Source: Lates calcarifer
Lineage: Eukaryota; Chordata; Actinopteri; Centropomidae
Direction of reading: 5' to 3'
Length of the DNA: 64,000 bases
Assembly: GCF_001640805.2 (NCBI RefSeq)
Contig: NC_066845.1
Coordinates: 17,486,307-17,550,306, forward strand
The notes below the pieces were generated by a model. It did not search any database, was not told the DNA's origin, and saw only the letters and a list, made by a program, of their open reading frames with translations. Positions 13,432 through 25,991 of the stretch are shown here, in pieces. The translations under genes and the position numbers were made by a program. Each line of letters starts with the position of its first letter. Positions within the stretch are counted from its first letter, which is position 1.

Positions 13432-13500
13432 TGCGTGCTATATACCCCACTGACAATGGGGACATCTTACCACTTAGAATTTGAATCCTGACCCTCCTCA
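13432..13500 (-). repeat. 69-bp dispersed repeat, promoter copy
   Basis: Read on the minus strand, this matches 17163-17231 (+) at 61 of 69 positions. It sits 81-149 bp upstream of the ATG of the secreted-protein gene and contains the TATATA motif at 13439-13444. Confidence 0.85.
13439..13444 (-). promoter_or_regulatory. Candidate TATA box
   Basis: TATATA about 90 bp upstream of the start codon of the secreted-protein gene, read on the minus strand as GGGTATATAGCA. It lies inside the dispersed repeat. Confidence 0.4.
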
Positions 13501-14714
13501 CAGTCCCTGCCCCTCTTTTGTCCGTACCTTTAACCACCCATTTGCCCCCCGCTACTTTCTTTTAATGCGCCTGCATAATGAGGCGCCCCGAAGAGCGCCG
13601 ACCCCAACCATTCAAATTCAACTACTCAGCTAATGACTCTAATTACTCCATATTTGGATCATCAGGAACGAGCTCATTTACAACACACGTAGCACAGACA
13701 CATTGGGACAGAACATGAATAATAACATTTTATGAGCATGTGTGTGACTTTGCGCACGCCATCCTTCAGTCAGATGTAACCATTCTGAAACGAGGCATTA
13801 AGCCTGGGGTGGAGAACGACGGGGGCCAGATTGCAGGGTCACATGTATGCCGCTGATGGCCCTAATAAGACCGTGTAGCCCCTGTGGTTTTTACACAAGC
13901 GTTTACAGAAGTAGCTCACGTAAGACTCAAAACTGAGAGGATCGTGTATTCATTTAATTTCCACTAATAATGCACCACAGCGAATCTCTTCTCAGAATTC
14001 AGACATTTTGTAACAAATGACACATCATTGAGTGGGGGCGGGGGGCGGGGGGGGACGACTGTAGATCTAGTAGCCGAATAGTTAAATACATTTTTTTTGT
14101 TAACAAAGAGTTGATTTGAAATAAATAGACATTTTTATAAAAGTTTTTTAAAGATTATTTTAGAAATGTATGTAAAATACCAACACAGTTTTGCAGTATA
14201 CAGGAAAGGCACTAGTCTAAATTTGTTTTTAAATGAATAAATAGAATGAGGAGGAATTATTACATTAACTGCATTCAGGACATGACTGAACTTAAAATAT
14301 GTCTAAAGTGAGAAGGCTGCAAAATGTGTGCAGGAGCTTAAAATTGTGGTTGATACAAAGAGCATTGGGTTTTAGCATAACAGAAATAAAATGTGGACAA
14401 ATTGTACTCAGGTAAAAAACTACAACTATGACTAAAACCTCATGAAACATAACCTGCCAAAACCTTAACAAAAGACATTATTCAAAACTTATTTTCATAG
14501 CAAATAGTGATGATATAAATAGAAAAAAATGTTGTGCATAAAAACATCATATGCACATATACAAGCTGTTGTGGGAACCAGATAACCACAGCAGTGACCA
14601 AAAACAGAGGAAACTTTTAATCCTATTTCTTTTCTCAAATCTTCTGTGTTGATTTTTAAGTTATTCACAGGACAATTCTTCATTAAATAAGTTGTGTGAG
14701 AGCAGATGTCTCAC
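13501..14714. other. Intergenic: upstream of one minus gene, downstream of hps4
   Basis: Contains a short G-rich run (about 14,034-14,055) and AT-rich sequence likely to include the hps4 3' UTR. No ORF with coding character was seen. Confidence 0.5.
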
Positions 14715-17700
14715 TCACAGCAGGTTGACCCCGTGTTTCAGTAGTCTGTGTCGGGCCTTGCTGGGCAGCGAGAAAGCGCTGTCCTGGTGGTTAGGGATGC
14801 CGGAGTTTCTCAGTGATCCCCCGTGCTGCTGGAAGTAAGTCTCCTGGGCCACGCTGCGGGTTCCATAAACAGCAGCGCCGGCACTCCTGCAGTGAAAGTG
14901 TCACAGGCATTTACATTTCAAGCATGTGGGATGACGACATGCAACCGAAAAGAGCAGAGTGACACGATAAATGAGACCACAGAGCAACAATAAGGTTTTC
15001 TTCTCTGGTAAATGTGAGTTGTTGCAGTGCGATCGATGAAAGTAAAGGAAAAACACATTGAAGGGATGTGATGATAAACATGATGAACTGACCAACCCCC
15101 ACCCCCAACTTCTCCTTGAGGAGCCATGAAAGGTACGAGAAACCCCCCTCCTCACCCCCACAACCACCACCGTGTCACTGCCATACTGACCTGATAATAG
15201 CCTCCTGCAGAGTCTCAGTGTTACAGAAATGTGAGTGAAGAAGTGATGTGGCTCGGACAAAAGGATGCTCCAGGGCTCCCCCTGGTCGACCAGACAGGTT
15301 GGCTGCGGAGACACACAATAACGGTGGCGCATTAACCTGGACAGGCATGCCTGCTGCACAAAAGGAATGCTGATCACAGTCTCACTAATTAGCAGTTAGC
15401 TCATGCAAAGACAAATATAGACGACCAAACCACACCCCAGGTAGCGACGACAGGACTTATACTCGCTCTAGCAGAAAAGGGGGAACTGGAAGAATGGGAG
15501 TCTTACTTGTCAATGTGCTCTGAGTGCAGTCAAAATGGGCAAAGATGTAGGCTCCTGGAGCACCTGGGGCCCCTGGAGAGATAGTTCTCAGATGGGCCTC
15601 CAGTCCATTGAGTGATGCCAGGCTGCTGTGATACTGGATACAAAACCATAAAGGGCGAATCAAATATTTGCATTACAAAGGCAAATTAGTGCACTCATGC
15701 ACTTAAATTCAAATTCTTCTGAGTCACAGCTGGTGGATTATAGAGGTAGACATTGTAATGTATTACATCAGCTGTGTCATGAAGCTTCTTTTTGTTCCAC
15801 TCATCAAAAGAGCTAAGGTCACAGAGTTTCAGTATGAAAATGTGACAAAGACAGCTGAAATCTGTTATGAGCAGGGTTGCTTTTGTTTCTCACCACTTCC
15901 TCCATAGAGGCTGTGTCACTCAAGAAGTGAGGCTCCACCAGCAGGGCCAGCACCAAGCCTTTAACCCGGTGCAGGTACAGCGTCATGGGGATCAGCGGAC
16001 TCTCCTCTGGGTTGTCAACAGAACCAGAGCAAGGAGGAGGATGTCGCACCTCCTCCTTGTGACCTTGTGCACTCCCACAGCCAACTCCACCATCTCCCAC
16101 CACCTTATCATCATGTGTTTCCTCACTGCCGGACTCAATCCCTCGAAAGTCGAACACCGTCCCACAAGCATCTCCTCCACCTCCGTTGAGGTGGGACACC
16201 GAGCCATCTCCTTTGCTATGTATCTGGCTGTCTCCTCCTCCATTGCTGTGAAAGCTCTGATAATATGACTCCTCCAGCACTTCATCCTCAGCTTCACGGG
16301 AGTGTTTTCCATTTGAGAAAGGAAGCTTGAGGGACTGTGGTGAGGGGTTAACTGGGTCAGCGGTGTTCTGTAATGGAGATGGGCTAAACACAGAGTTATC
16401 TGATTCTGACAAGCAAGGGCTGCAGGACACCTTCTGGGGAGACTGGGAGGGACCTGGATCAGATGAGTCTGACTCAGTGGAGGCCATGTCAGATAATGTT
16501 CTTGACAGGCGGGTCTTCTTCAGGGGGGCATCTTTGCGTGGAGTAGAATGGGAACTGAAGGGTGGAAAACATTTTGAGACAGTCAGATATATCTGGCGAT
16601 GTTATCCAAGCATCCTGTTTTAAGCAGGTTTTGTCAGTTCAATACTTCCTGTATGCAAAGTAAGTGACTCTCAAGAAGGGAAGACACTACCTGAAATCTT
16701 TGTCAACAGGAGCGGACTGCAGGTACTGGAGTTCAGACATGGTCAGGAACACTGTAGTGGAGCTGACAGCAGCACCGAATGAGCTGGAGGTGCTCGGTCC
16801 ATTGGGCTTCTGGGCCTAAATCAAAATTTAAAAAACTGGCCTGTTAAAGAAATAGTTCAACATATTTGGAAATAAGCTTATTTGGTGTATGGTGTACCAA
16901 ATAAGCACACTTCTAGTGCAGAGAGTTAGATGAGGACATCAACTTGATGTAAACATGCGAATAAAGTTCCCAAACAGTTTTTATTTGGAAAAATAAGTGA
17001 AATAAAATAAATATGAAGCTGGAGCCAACAGTCAATTAGCTTAACTTAGTACAAAGAATGCAAATAGGAACAAACTGTTGACCTGGCTTTGTCCAGAGGT
17101 AGCAGAGGCTGTCCAGTAACAAATCTAAAGTAGTCTAAGACATAGGCCACTATATGCTCTTTTGAGGAGGGTCAGGATTAAAATTCTTAGTGGAAAGCTG
17201 TCCTCATTGTCAGTGGAGTATACAGCAGGCAGGAAAATATTTGGACTAAATTTCACGTCCTACCTTGGTGTACGTTTCACTCTCATGAACCATGACCTTC
17301 ATTGTAAGCTCTGGAGACATCTGTGTGCTCACAACGCTGAGGAGGAAAGGCAGGAAAATTCTGGTTTTATACTGTGCTGCTTACAAAAAAAAACTATCCC
17401 ACTGAGAGATGGATAATGTCAAAATGTCAGCCTACCTCCCTCTGAAAAGAATACAGCCGGCTAACACTAGAGGGCAGCGCTGACAGGCCTGAAGAATGAG
17501 GGCCGCTTTGAGCAGCAGAAGTGGGTCGACCTGAGAACAAAAATTCAATTTGTCACCAGCCTGTGTAACAAGTCGTGAGATAATAACTTTATCCATTCAA
17601 TTATTACAGAAAGAGACTTATGCAAATAAAATATTATATAAATATAAAATATTATATAATAATAAATTATTTAAGTGGTTATATCATCTATCATGTGACA

Positions 17701-19360
17701 GACTTATCTGCATGAAACAACAGGATTTGTTTTAAAAGTAGCACATTTTGTCCATTATAATTTGACCTTTCACGGTCACAGGCCACAAATATCCAGGATT
17801 TACTGGCACTGGATTTGTGCACATCAAAACTGATTCTCTAGGTACAGTAAAAATGCAGAAATTAGCCTCTGCATGTTTGTTAGTGAGGGCTTACACAATA
17901 CCACAGGACATTGTGACATAGCCATATCCTGTCTGAAGACATCTATATACAGCAGCAGCATTAAAGAAGCCACTGCAGGTTAAATGCAGAAGTCTGTTTT
18001 TTGTACATACATTAGTAGAGTCGATGGTCCTTAAACAGCAGAAGATGCGATGAAGCTCTGAGGATCCTGACTGCAGGTGTGAGAGATACTGAGCCCATCG
18101 AGCAGCCAAAGTTTCCCGACTGTTGAGCTACAGCACAAAGCAAAGTTCAAATGACAACATGCAGATGCAGAGATGGACATAGTACTTCTGGTTTCAAATG
18201 TTTTGATGTTTTTTTTTCCATTTGTTTTTTTTATTACAGTACAAATCATTTTGAATTTCATTCTGAGGCAGCCCAGACTTTCAAAATACAAGCCTTCTGT
18301 AGAACTGTTCAGATAAGTGGAGACTGCACCTGGTAGCTCTCTCGGACAGAACCATTGTAGAAACAATAAAGATCTATTAACTGATCCAGGAGCTCACAGA
18401 CACTGATGGTGGGGACCTCCACTGAGCAGCCCAGAGCCTGGGAGGAAAAAAGAGAAAAGGACCATATCCCCAAAAATAACCGTCAGAGACTCATATTCAG
18501 GTCAAAACAAAGTCATCTTGAAAAGTTACAGCTGGACCACCTGTGCGAGCACTCACCCAGAAGAAGTCATCTCTCATGCGGATGGCATACTTGTTGCGGC
18601 TTAGCCTCAGCACACGAACAGGAGAGGAGGAAAGCTCAGAGACACAGCGGGCTACGCCAGCAAGCTGTCCACACAGCAGCTCCTGTTTATCTAAAGGAGT
18701 CTGAAGGAAGTACACAAAGAAGTGGTTAACTTTAAGGTCACAGAACTATAATCTGTGGATTAAAAGATAAACATGCAAACAAGCACTGGAGAATCATTAT
18801 TCTACTCAACATACATCCACCCACAACACAACCAAAGGTGTAACTTGCAACAGTTTGTCAGAACCAAACCTCTTCAGGATAGAAGTAGCAGATTCCCTCT
18901 CTTGTGGGGTCACCCTCTCCTTTGACCTTAGATCCATCATAGAGGAAGAAATAATTACACCTGCAAAATAAATATTCAAATAAATGTCTAGAGTCTGAGA
19001 ACTGTGGTTTACCTCGATAGAAAAAAGACTTATTTCTATGCTTGACAAGAGATGTTAAACATATACTGAAGTTGCTGTTGTGATACTTCAGGTGTAGCAG
19101 AAAAAAACAGCAAGCTAAGCTGTGAATACCAGCACACTCAGTATAATACATATCAGGATTCATCAGCAACATGTAAGTTTGATTTTCATTAACAATCATC
19201 TTTGTTTAGGGGCTGGAGAATAGGGCAGAGAGCAGGTATGAAGAGAGACTGGCTTGGTTTTAGACAGGAGCATGTTTGTAGTCCATGCTGCAGGCAGCAG
19301 CTTGTTTCTGTATTTCAACACCAAGCAGACTGCATCTCACCTCCTTATTAACTCAGACAT
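14715..19360 (-). CDS. hps4: HPS4, BLOC-3 complex subunit 2
   Basis: Twelve coding exons read right to left: 19341-19360, 18870-18960, 18557-18700, 18330-18437, 18011-18127, 17436-17530, 17264-17336, 16691-16815, 15894-16554, 15507-15633, 15191-15302 and 14715-14886. All phases close, giving 614 residues (human about 700). The N-terminal longin-like region is recognisable from [20 protein letters not shown] and [13 protein letters not shown]. The large ninth exon is serine- and acid-rich linker. The C-terminus has QETYFQQ and ends [14 protein letters not shown], the family's conserved end. Family knowledge: HPS4 pairs with HPS1 as BLOC-3, the guanine-nucleotide exchange factor for Rab32/Rab38 in melanosome and other lysosome-related organelle biogenesis. 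The start is a 20-nt coding exon (MSELIRR) that splices in phase. The donor of exon 2 (GTTTGG) is weak, but the protein continues without a gap. Intact. Confidence 0.96.
16845..17110. repeat. Degenerate dispersed repeat in hps4 intron 7
   Basis: Contains the signature ATATGAAGCTGGAGCCAACA followed by TTAGCTTAACTTAGTACAAA and a CTGGCTTTGTCCA block. I recognise this arrangement as a repeat common in percomorph fish. A second decayed copy with the same TTAGCTTAGCTTAGCACA core lies at 49,590-49,790. Confidence 0.6.
17163..17231 (+). repeat. 69-bp dispersed repeat, hps4 intron copy
   Basis: Begins TGAGGAGGGTCAGGATTAAA and matches the inverted copy at 13432-13500 at about 88%. It sits in hps4 intron 7, just downstream of exon 7. 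Confidence 0.85.
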
Positions 19361-19702
19361 GTCCGACACAAAAACCAGGAAAAGCAAAACGTTCTTCCGT
19401 CATCAGTTATCTTGTATCCAGGTATTCCCACTACAGCAGGCTGTAGGTGCACTCAAACAAAAAGTAGAACTTGATGTTTCAGCTGCGGATCCGAGTCAGA
19501 TGTTTCAAATCCTCCAACACACCGCAGACTGTCAGCTGCGAGGGACATTTAACAACAACAAGTTTTACATGTTAAACACTGACAGCGACGGCTACTGTTT
19601 TCGGGCGCTGTTTATACTCCGTTCGCCCCTAAAATGAATCAGCCTGACAGAGCCGCTGCAACCTGAGGAATGCGGGTCAACTTTGGTCACACGTAGTGGA
19701 AG

Positions 19703-19710
19703 TCATGTGA
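19703..19710. promoter_or_regulatory. MiT/TFE-type E-box upstream of hps4
   Basis: TCATGTGA matches the TCAYRTGA core used by MITF/TFE factors and lies about 340 bp upstream of the hps4 ATG. One 8-bp site can easily occur by chance. Confidence 0.25.
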
Positions 19711-20134
19711 AAGTATGGCAAGCTCAGTGGGACAAACTAGCGCGCTGTTCAGAAACACTCAACGAGCCTTGCAAAACCACTACTACTTAATTTACTCAAG
19801 TAAAAATAACACTTAATAATGTCCAGCCGAGTAAATATCCTGCTGTCACTATTTTAGTGAAGAATAAACCGTCAGTGTGTCAGTGTGATAAATGATGTAT
19901 TATTTACTGTGTATGCAGCTGATTGAAGTGGAGCTAAATTAACTGATAATTAATTAATAGTGTTTTATTAAATGGTCAAGCAGAATTTAAAAAAAAATGT
20001 CAGCAGTCAGAAATGCAATGGACAGTGATGTATAAATTCTCCGTTTAAATGAATGAATGACGTGTATATAAGTAGCCTATGTATATAAATTACCTGTTAC
20101 GATGATGATGATTGATATTATTGTTATTATCATT

Positions 20135-20184
20135 AGTAGCAGCAGCAGCAGCAGTAGTAGGAGGAGGAGGAGGAGGAGGAGGAA
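20135..20184. repeat. Compound trinucleotide microsatellite
   Basis: Runs of AGC, TAG and GAG units in direct succession. Confidence 0.9.
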
Positions 20185-22643
20185 GCAAACATTATTAGTT
20201 TTGTGACCAAATAGTTAGATCCTGCCTTTATTTAATCCCTCTGAAACATCTGTGATAGTTTCATATCTGTCCTGGAAGGAAATGTTGCACTTAGAACTGC
20301 AGACGCTGATGTTGCAGGAATGTAAAAAGATCAGAATATTAATTCTGCATGCAACAGCCTAGATATAGGTGGAGGGTTTTAACCACGATCAGCTACATCA
20401 TTCAACTCTGGTCAGCTGCTTTAAGTTCTTCTTTTAACCTGAAAGGTAAAAGACTCAGTCCTTCAAGTCTTCGGAAGATAAAGATAAAGATAGATAAAGA
20501 AATAACAGTGAACAAATCAAATGTCACCTGTTTAAATTAGGCTTTCTATAATCGTTTAATCGCCTGTAGCCTACATAAATTGCCCAGTCAAGAGAAGTAT
20601 AAAATTCATGGAATGTCACACTGATTATATGTCGTTATTAGTGGCAACAGACGGCATTAAACGGAAGTTTTAAGTGTATTATTCCCTCTGAAGCCATGAT
20701 AAATCCTAATTTCAGTGTTCGATTGAGGACGTCTGATGGAGTTGACCGTGAGCGCGCACAGCTCTGTCAGCCAATGGCTGCATTAAAGCTCGATTAAACT
20801 AGAATCGGCTGCTCGGGAGATAGGCATGCGGATATGTTACATCTACTCTAAGTACAAGACCCACGTTTATGTACCAGATTGACTCTTTGGGAGGGAATTT
20901 GTGTTCCCAATAAATCGCAATCAGTCCGCCATTTTGAAACCTCCGTGCAGGGCCGTGCGTGAATGCAGAGCACTGTGCGCTGCAGAGCCGCAGGAGGACG
21001 TCCAGACCTCTCTGACAGGAACCTGCTGCTGCCGCTTAAGACCTGCTATGGACACACAATCTGTGTAGGATTTCACAATACAAATGGCTTTATCGAACAG
21101 CATCTATTTTCTAAAACACTAATCTTACAGAAGATAAATGTCAACAGTTTAGTCAGACTTGTTGAAGCATTTTTAACTTCTACCCCCAACCAACATCATA
21201 TTTACAGATTTTTAGAATGAATGTAGAATGTACCTGTATTATGCACTATACATGTTGATACGACCTTAAGCACTTTGCGGATCACACATTAAACAAAGAA
21301 CAGTTTTATTGTTTCCCAGTAAGACCCTTGAGATAAATTATCTTGTTTTACATGTCACAAACTATTCTGTATTGTACTGGGTGCATACAAAAATAATTAA
21401 TAAATACATAGTCGAACACAATAAAGACAAAAACAGAAATAATAAACAAAATCAACAACTGCACTAATTTATAAATATATTAAAATAATTAGAATACCAC
21501 ATTGATTTTAAATATGACAAAAGGCTGTTTTTCAATAATCAAAGAGACTATAGGTGTGATGATAAAATGAGTCTAAACTTTAGAGAAGAGTGCTTTTTAC
21601 CTCTTTCTTTGCAAAAAAAAAAAAAACAGCAATTTCTTGGTATTTAAAGACAGAGATAATTATAGAAAGATTTTTTACTGTGTAAATGCACAGGTGACTT
21701 AGTGTCACACGTTGGAGCAGTGATACCATCGTGAAATCAATTTCAATTTGTTTTTTCTGTGCTGTTTTTCTTGTGCTGAATTTGCGAAAAGACCAGACTG
21801 AATGGAGGAAAAGCAGGGATGCTGTTAAGTGTCAGTTGATGTCTATCACTGACAGACCTCAGCCTGTCAATGATAGCCAAATATATAAGATAAATATAAT
21901 GACTTTTGTTATGTTGTCTCCTGAAATTACAGGACTATGTGTTGTGTGTCTATAGTTGGTTTTTCTGTCTGTATATTATAAAGTATTGTGTCTTTGTCTG
22001 TCTTTTTCTTAAGCCGAAAGCTACCAAACAAAATTTTGTTATGTGTATGCATAATGACAATAAAGAATTCTTGATTCTTGAAGAGCAGAGAAACCGCTCC
22101 TACACTACTCATCTGATGTGGGTATTAGTGCCCTCATATTAGAGCCATTCATTGTTTCATTCATTCATTCATTTCAAATGCAGTGTGCAGTGAGTACAGA
22201 GCCAAAACAACCAAAGTGTGTCAGTGCTCTGTAACTCATGTGATAATGGAATCCTCCTGGGGCGCAGGGTTACATGGCCGCTCTACAGGGGCTCCACTCA
22301 CAAGCCCCTTTTCATAACCCTCCCACCTTGAGCCCTCAGTGGGCCTCAAACCAGCTTTGAGGGCAACTCCTGCCAAAACAATGCTGGGATAGGAATGACC
22401 TTTGGGCTGTCACAGTCTGAGGATTGCACTGGATACCCTCTGTGCTGCTGCTTGTGTGGAGCTGTACAGCACAATATTGCAACAGTGAGAAAGGGTCCAT
22501 CATAGTGTTGCAAACTTGACCAACCTAATGCATTAATGAGAGACAGAGCTGTTCACAACTGCTGTTAAATCCCCAACCCACACTCTACACTCTACACCAT
22601 TAGGTAAGGAAAAATATGACTGTATGTGATATAACTGAAATAA

Positions 22644-22649
22644 TTTATT
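22644..22649 (-). terminator. Polyadenylation signal of the Myb/SANT-like gene
   Basis: AATAAA on the minus strand, 79 bp beyond the stop codon. Confidence 0.7.
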
Positions 22650-22727
22650 CCAACTGTCTAACCTAAGTAAATCAAACTTTAAGTTATAATAATAATAGGA
22701 TAATAACACTAACATCTTTCTGCATGG

Positions 22728-24332
22728 TCACAACAGCTGCTTATCAAGTAATAAGATTTCTTTTTCCAATTTCTTCATTTTAAGTGCTCTGTATGCCATC
22801 TGTTGGTCTCGGTTCTCTATCTCCTTTTTGAGGTAGCAGCAGTAAAGGGCCTTTATGTCTTCTGTTTGCTTCTGCAAAAGAAATTAAACAACACATGTTC
22901 TCATATGGTTCTTATTCTCTGTCATTACCATGGCCCACTATTGACACACAAACCTCACCTCTGCACTTCTTCCACCGGTTGTAGCACATGCTGAGCTGGA
23001 CCTTTCCTGGAAGCTGCTACTGTGCACATCCTGTAAACAATAATCAAGTCCATGTGCTAAGCTTTAAAGGGCTGATGGCAAATAGCTGAAAAAAAAAAAC
23101 CAAAAAGAAAAGGCATCTTTAGAAGAACTTACCCCTTCAAAATGTGCATCACTGACGTCTGTCTCATCGCTGCTCAAGCTCTCTGGTTCAGTCTTTGTTA
23201 CAGGCAGGAGGAGCACAGGATGACCTGACACTGCAGTGGTGGTATCAACATTAAATTAAGCTTTGTGGTAAATTCCAGAAGGACTTTAGTGAAAGTACAA
23301 CTACACCTACCACTGATAAAAGAGCTGTCAGTTCCAGTCATTGGCTCAATACAGGCACCCCCAGGGAGGACCTCCACTCTCAGCCTGTTGTCTTTATGCA
23401 GCAGCACATCCTCCTCAGCAGAAGTCAGTGATGGGGTTGCTGACCCCCCCTCGTTCCTCAACACCTCGACCCTTCGTCTTTTTGCTGCACAAGGATAGAT
23501 CAGTAAAGTTAAACATTCTCATGGACATTACATTACAGTGATGAATGTAGACTTAGAATAAGTGGGGCAATGAGTTTTCAGATCTTGCAATGCCACAGTG
23601 TAAAAACACTCGATTAAAGATCCTGCATTCAAAAACCTAAACACAACTACATGAGTATTATCAGCAAAATGTATTTAAAGTATTAAAGTTAAAGTCATTA
23701 TGCAGCAGAATGACTCCTGTTAGAGCTTTATTATTCTATAATATACTATTGAATCAATTTTACTGATGTATAGTTATGTAAGAAGAATTTTAATGCATCA
23801 TTAAATTGAGGTGTAACTACTTTTAACTTCTTTTTGCACTGTTGGGTAATTTATAACAATGCATTATATTTCAGCTGGGTAAATATATTGGAATGAAAAG
23901 TCCAATATTTGCCTATGAAATGTATTGAAGTAAACAGTATCAGGAGTACAGTACAGTATTTGAGTAAATGTTATTTGCTTATACCTGTTTGCACTATGTT
24001 TTTGTGTTTGACTTTCACTTGCTGCCATGTCCTTTTGTAGCCGCTGTCTGATACCCTGTGAATCATGGAAATTAATAACATGATTATTCTCTAGTACACA
24101 TACATTATCATCAATACCTGACTAATATTATGAATTGACTTTGGCTGGCTACAATAGAGTCTTACGCATTGATTTTATCAGCAATTCTCTGCCAGGCTTC
24201 CTCTCTCAGTTTTGAGGCGCTTGTAGTGTTGGACTTGGCTGTCAGTATCTCTCTTTCTTCTTCATACAACTTCAGAATGAGTTCCTGCTCTTTAGAGCTG
24301 AAAAAATGTGCCCTCTCATGTTTTTTCATCAT
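22728..24332 (-). CDS. Myb/SANT-like DNA-binding domain protein
   Basis: Six coding exons read right to left: 24166-24332, 23985-24055, 23311-23484, 23133-23230, 22959-23030 and 22728-22871. They join in phase to 241 residues. The N-terminal ~80 residues form a Myb/SANT-like trihelix of the MSANTD type (HFFSSKEQELILKLYEE, EAWQRIADKIN, YKRTWQQVKVKHKNIVQT). A basic AKRRRVEV patch that could be a nuclear localisation signal follows, then an acidic/serine linker (KTEPESLSSDETDVSD) and a C-terminal charged coiled coil (CYLKKEIENRDQQMAYRALK). Relatives include MSANTD3, MSANTD4 and NAIF1, whose domain is related to that of Harbinger-type transposons; I cannot say which orthologue this is. The start used is MMKKHERAHFF. 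A spliced exon at 24453-24620 would add 56 residues in frame, so the N-terminus is uncertain. Probably a nuclear DNA-binding regulator. Confidence 0.88.
23600..23980. repeat. AT-rich dispersed repeat in an intron of the Myb/SANT-like gene
   Basis: Contains CCTGCATTCAAAAACCTAAA, AAAGTCATTATGCAGCAGAA and CAGCTGGGTAAAT blocks, in an order I know from fish non-autonomous DNA repeats. A related fragment (TCCTGCATTCAAAATCCCAC) is at 29,030-29,340. The boundaries are approximate. Confidence 0.5.
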
Positions 24333-25991
24333 CTGAAAATCTATAAACACACAAAAATAAATGCGCTGTAAATATAGATTCACGAGAGTCAAATGTGTTA
24401 CTGTATTTGTATAGTTTATTGTGTTATTAGCTCTTGATCAAGGTCTCCTCACCTCTGTCTGTGTACATGAACTGTGATCCGGGTTTCGGCGTGCGATTGG
24501 TATCCCCTTTATGGCGGAGCGGGTGCGCGCAGTTATCCGAGATGTTTGAATGCTAGATTTAGTAATCAAATCGTAATCCACGGTCGTGAAACAAAATAAA
24601 CCCGAGCTGATTCGACGCAATGGTTAGTTATGACACGAGTCACATCATCAATAACGGACTAGGCGACGGAAATGGGGAAAAGATAAGCGATGCCATGAAG
24701 CTGGAAATCAGCGAGCTTTGTTAACCCAGGATTTTCTAATTCGGTTTATGGCGCGTTCACGTGAAAGAGGTGGAGTCTAAAACAAACACCGAGTCACGTG
24801 TTACAGCTACGGTAACAGGTCTGGAGTATAATGACAGATGAGATTGTTCCACCTGGGAAATTTGGTAAAGAGACAGTTATTATGTGGAATAGCAGATACT
24901 GTGATAAGCAAACAATTAAACTGCCCAAAAAGAACAGATACACGTATTGTATATTTTCTGTTTGGCCTGTTGGCACATCAAGCAGCCAGGCCTAGACTTT
25001 AATGGGTATAAGACATAAGTGGATGGGTGTAAATTAAATCAGTGATGGCTGAATTAATTTAGCTGCTCCAGATTCAGGCTCTTGATGTTCTGGTTTATTG
25101 GGACACATGAATAGAATAATGTAATATAATAAATGTTGTTAGTAACACCTGTGTTTTTTTCCTTTTATGTCAAGACAAAATATCTGCTGTGGAAAAGGCA
25201 TATTTGACTTCAAGAGTTGTTTTTCCCCCCTCTGAACATTATTTTTGTATAATGATCAGCAAAACATAAAATTAGTAAAGAATACAATACAGTGAGTGAG
25301 CATTATAGTGGGAAATGGACTATTCACATTGAGATGCACTGTGTGAAATCACCTGTGTGGGTGGACTGGGGGTGTGCAGTGTCATATAAGATCTAATCAT
25401 TTCAATTAATTCATTAAAATTCAAAGAGATGTAAAGGCAAGACTGGTTATACTATGGGAACTTGTTAACCCATACACTAGTGCATAGCCCTTTTTTACAG
25501 CAAACATTTTGACATGTCAGTACAAGGAAAGCAGTTGTTACTAATAACATTACCATAGCCTCTCTAAAATCTAAAGTGTTGCAGTGCGAGGCACCATGTC
25601 AGTGAGCCAGCATGCACAATACCCTGAAACTGAAGCAACTAAATGCAATTCAGTCATCTCTTTATTATTTATGTTGTTTTTCATGTTGTGACATGTTAAA
25701 ATGTCTCCTGTGAAAAAGGTTTATTCATATTCTTGAATACAAACTACATCACACCAACAGGCAGAAGAAATAAAACATGAATTGAGGTAATAGTTACTTT
25801 ATTTAAGTTAAATCAGTTTAAGCTGACATTTTGTTTAATGGTCCAGAACAAAGGAAACTGTTGGTTTTGGTGCCCCGTGTTGAGAGCACAGAGGTAAGTA
25901 AACAAAAATGAAAAGAGTAAACTGTGAATAGGAGTGTGGTCCAGTAACATGCTGAGGGACTGGTCCCAGTTATGAGATCTTGAGGGAGGAT
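24333..25991. other. Intergenic: Myb/SANT-like 5' end and cox6a1 3' end
   Basis: Includes a probable 5' exon of the Myb/SANT-like gene (24453-24620, donor GTGAGG on the minus strand), CACGTG E-boxes around 24,755-24,800, and the cox6a1 3' UTR with AATAAA on the minus strand at 25798-25803. The remainder is AT-rich with no gene seen. Confidence 0.55.
25798..25803 (-). terminator. cox6a1 polyadenylation signal
   Basis: Minus-strand AATAAA about 190 bp past the cox6a1 stop. Confidence 0.65.

Larger units (their letters stand above)
19361..22727. other. Intergenic between hps4 and the Myb/SANT-like gene
   Basis: Begins with the hps4 promoter. A TCATGTGA element is at 19,703-19,710. A trinucleotide array follows at 20,135-20,184. 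A promoter-like patch (CCAAT near 20,772 and GCCATTTTGAAA near 20,930) has no gene attached that I can recognise. A GC-richer block is at 22,255-22,470. Most of the rest is AT-rich and apparently non-coding. Confidence 0.5.

Noticed and set aside
19254..19637. 127-codon plus-strand ORF at the hps4 5' end
   Set aside because: It overlaps hps4 exon 1 and its promoter on the opposite strand and resembles no family; the hps4 exon explains the region better.
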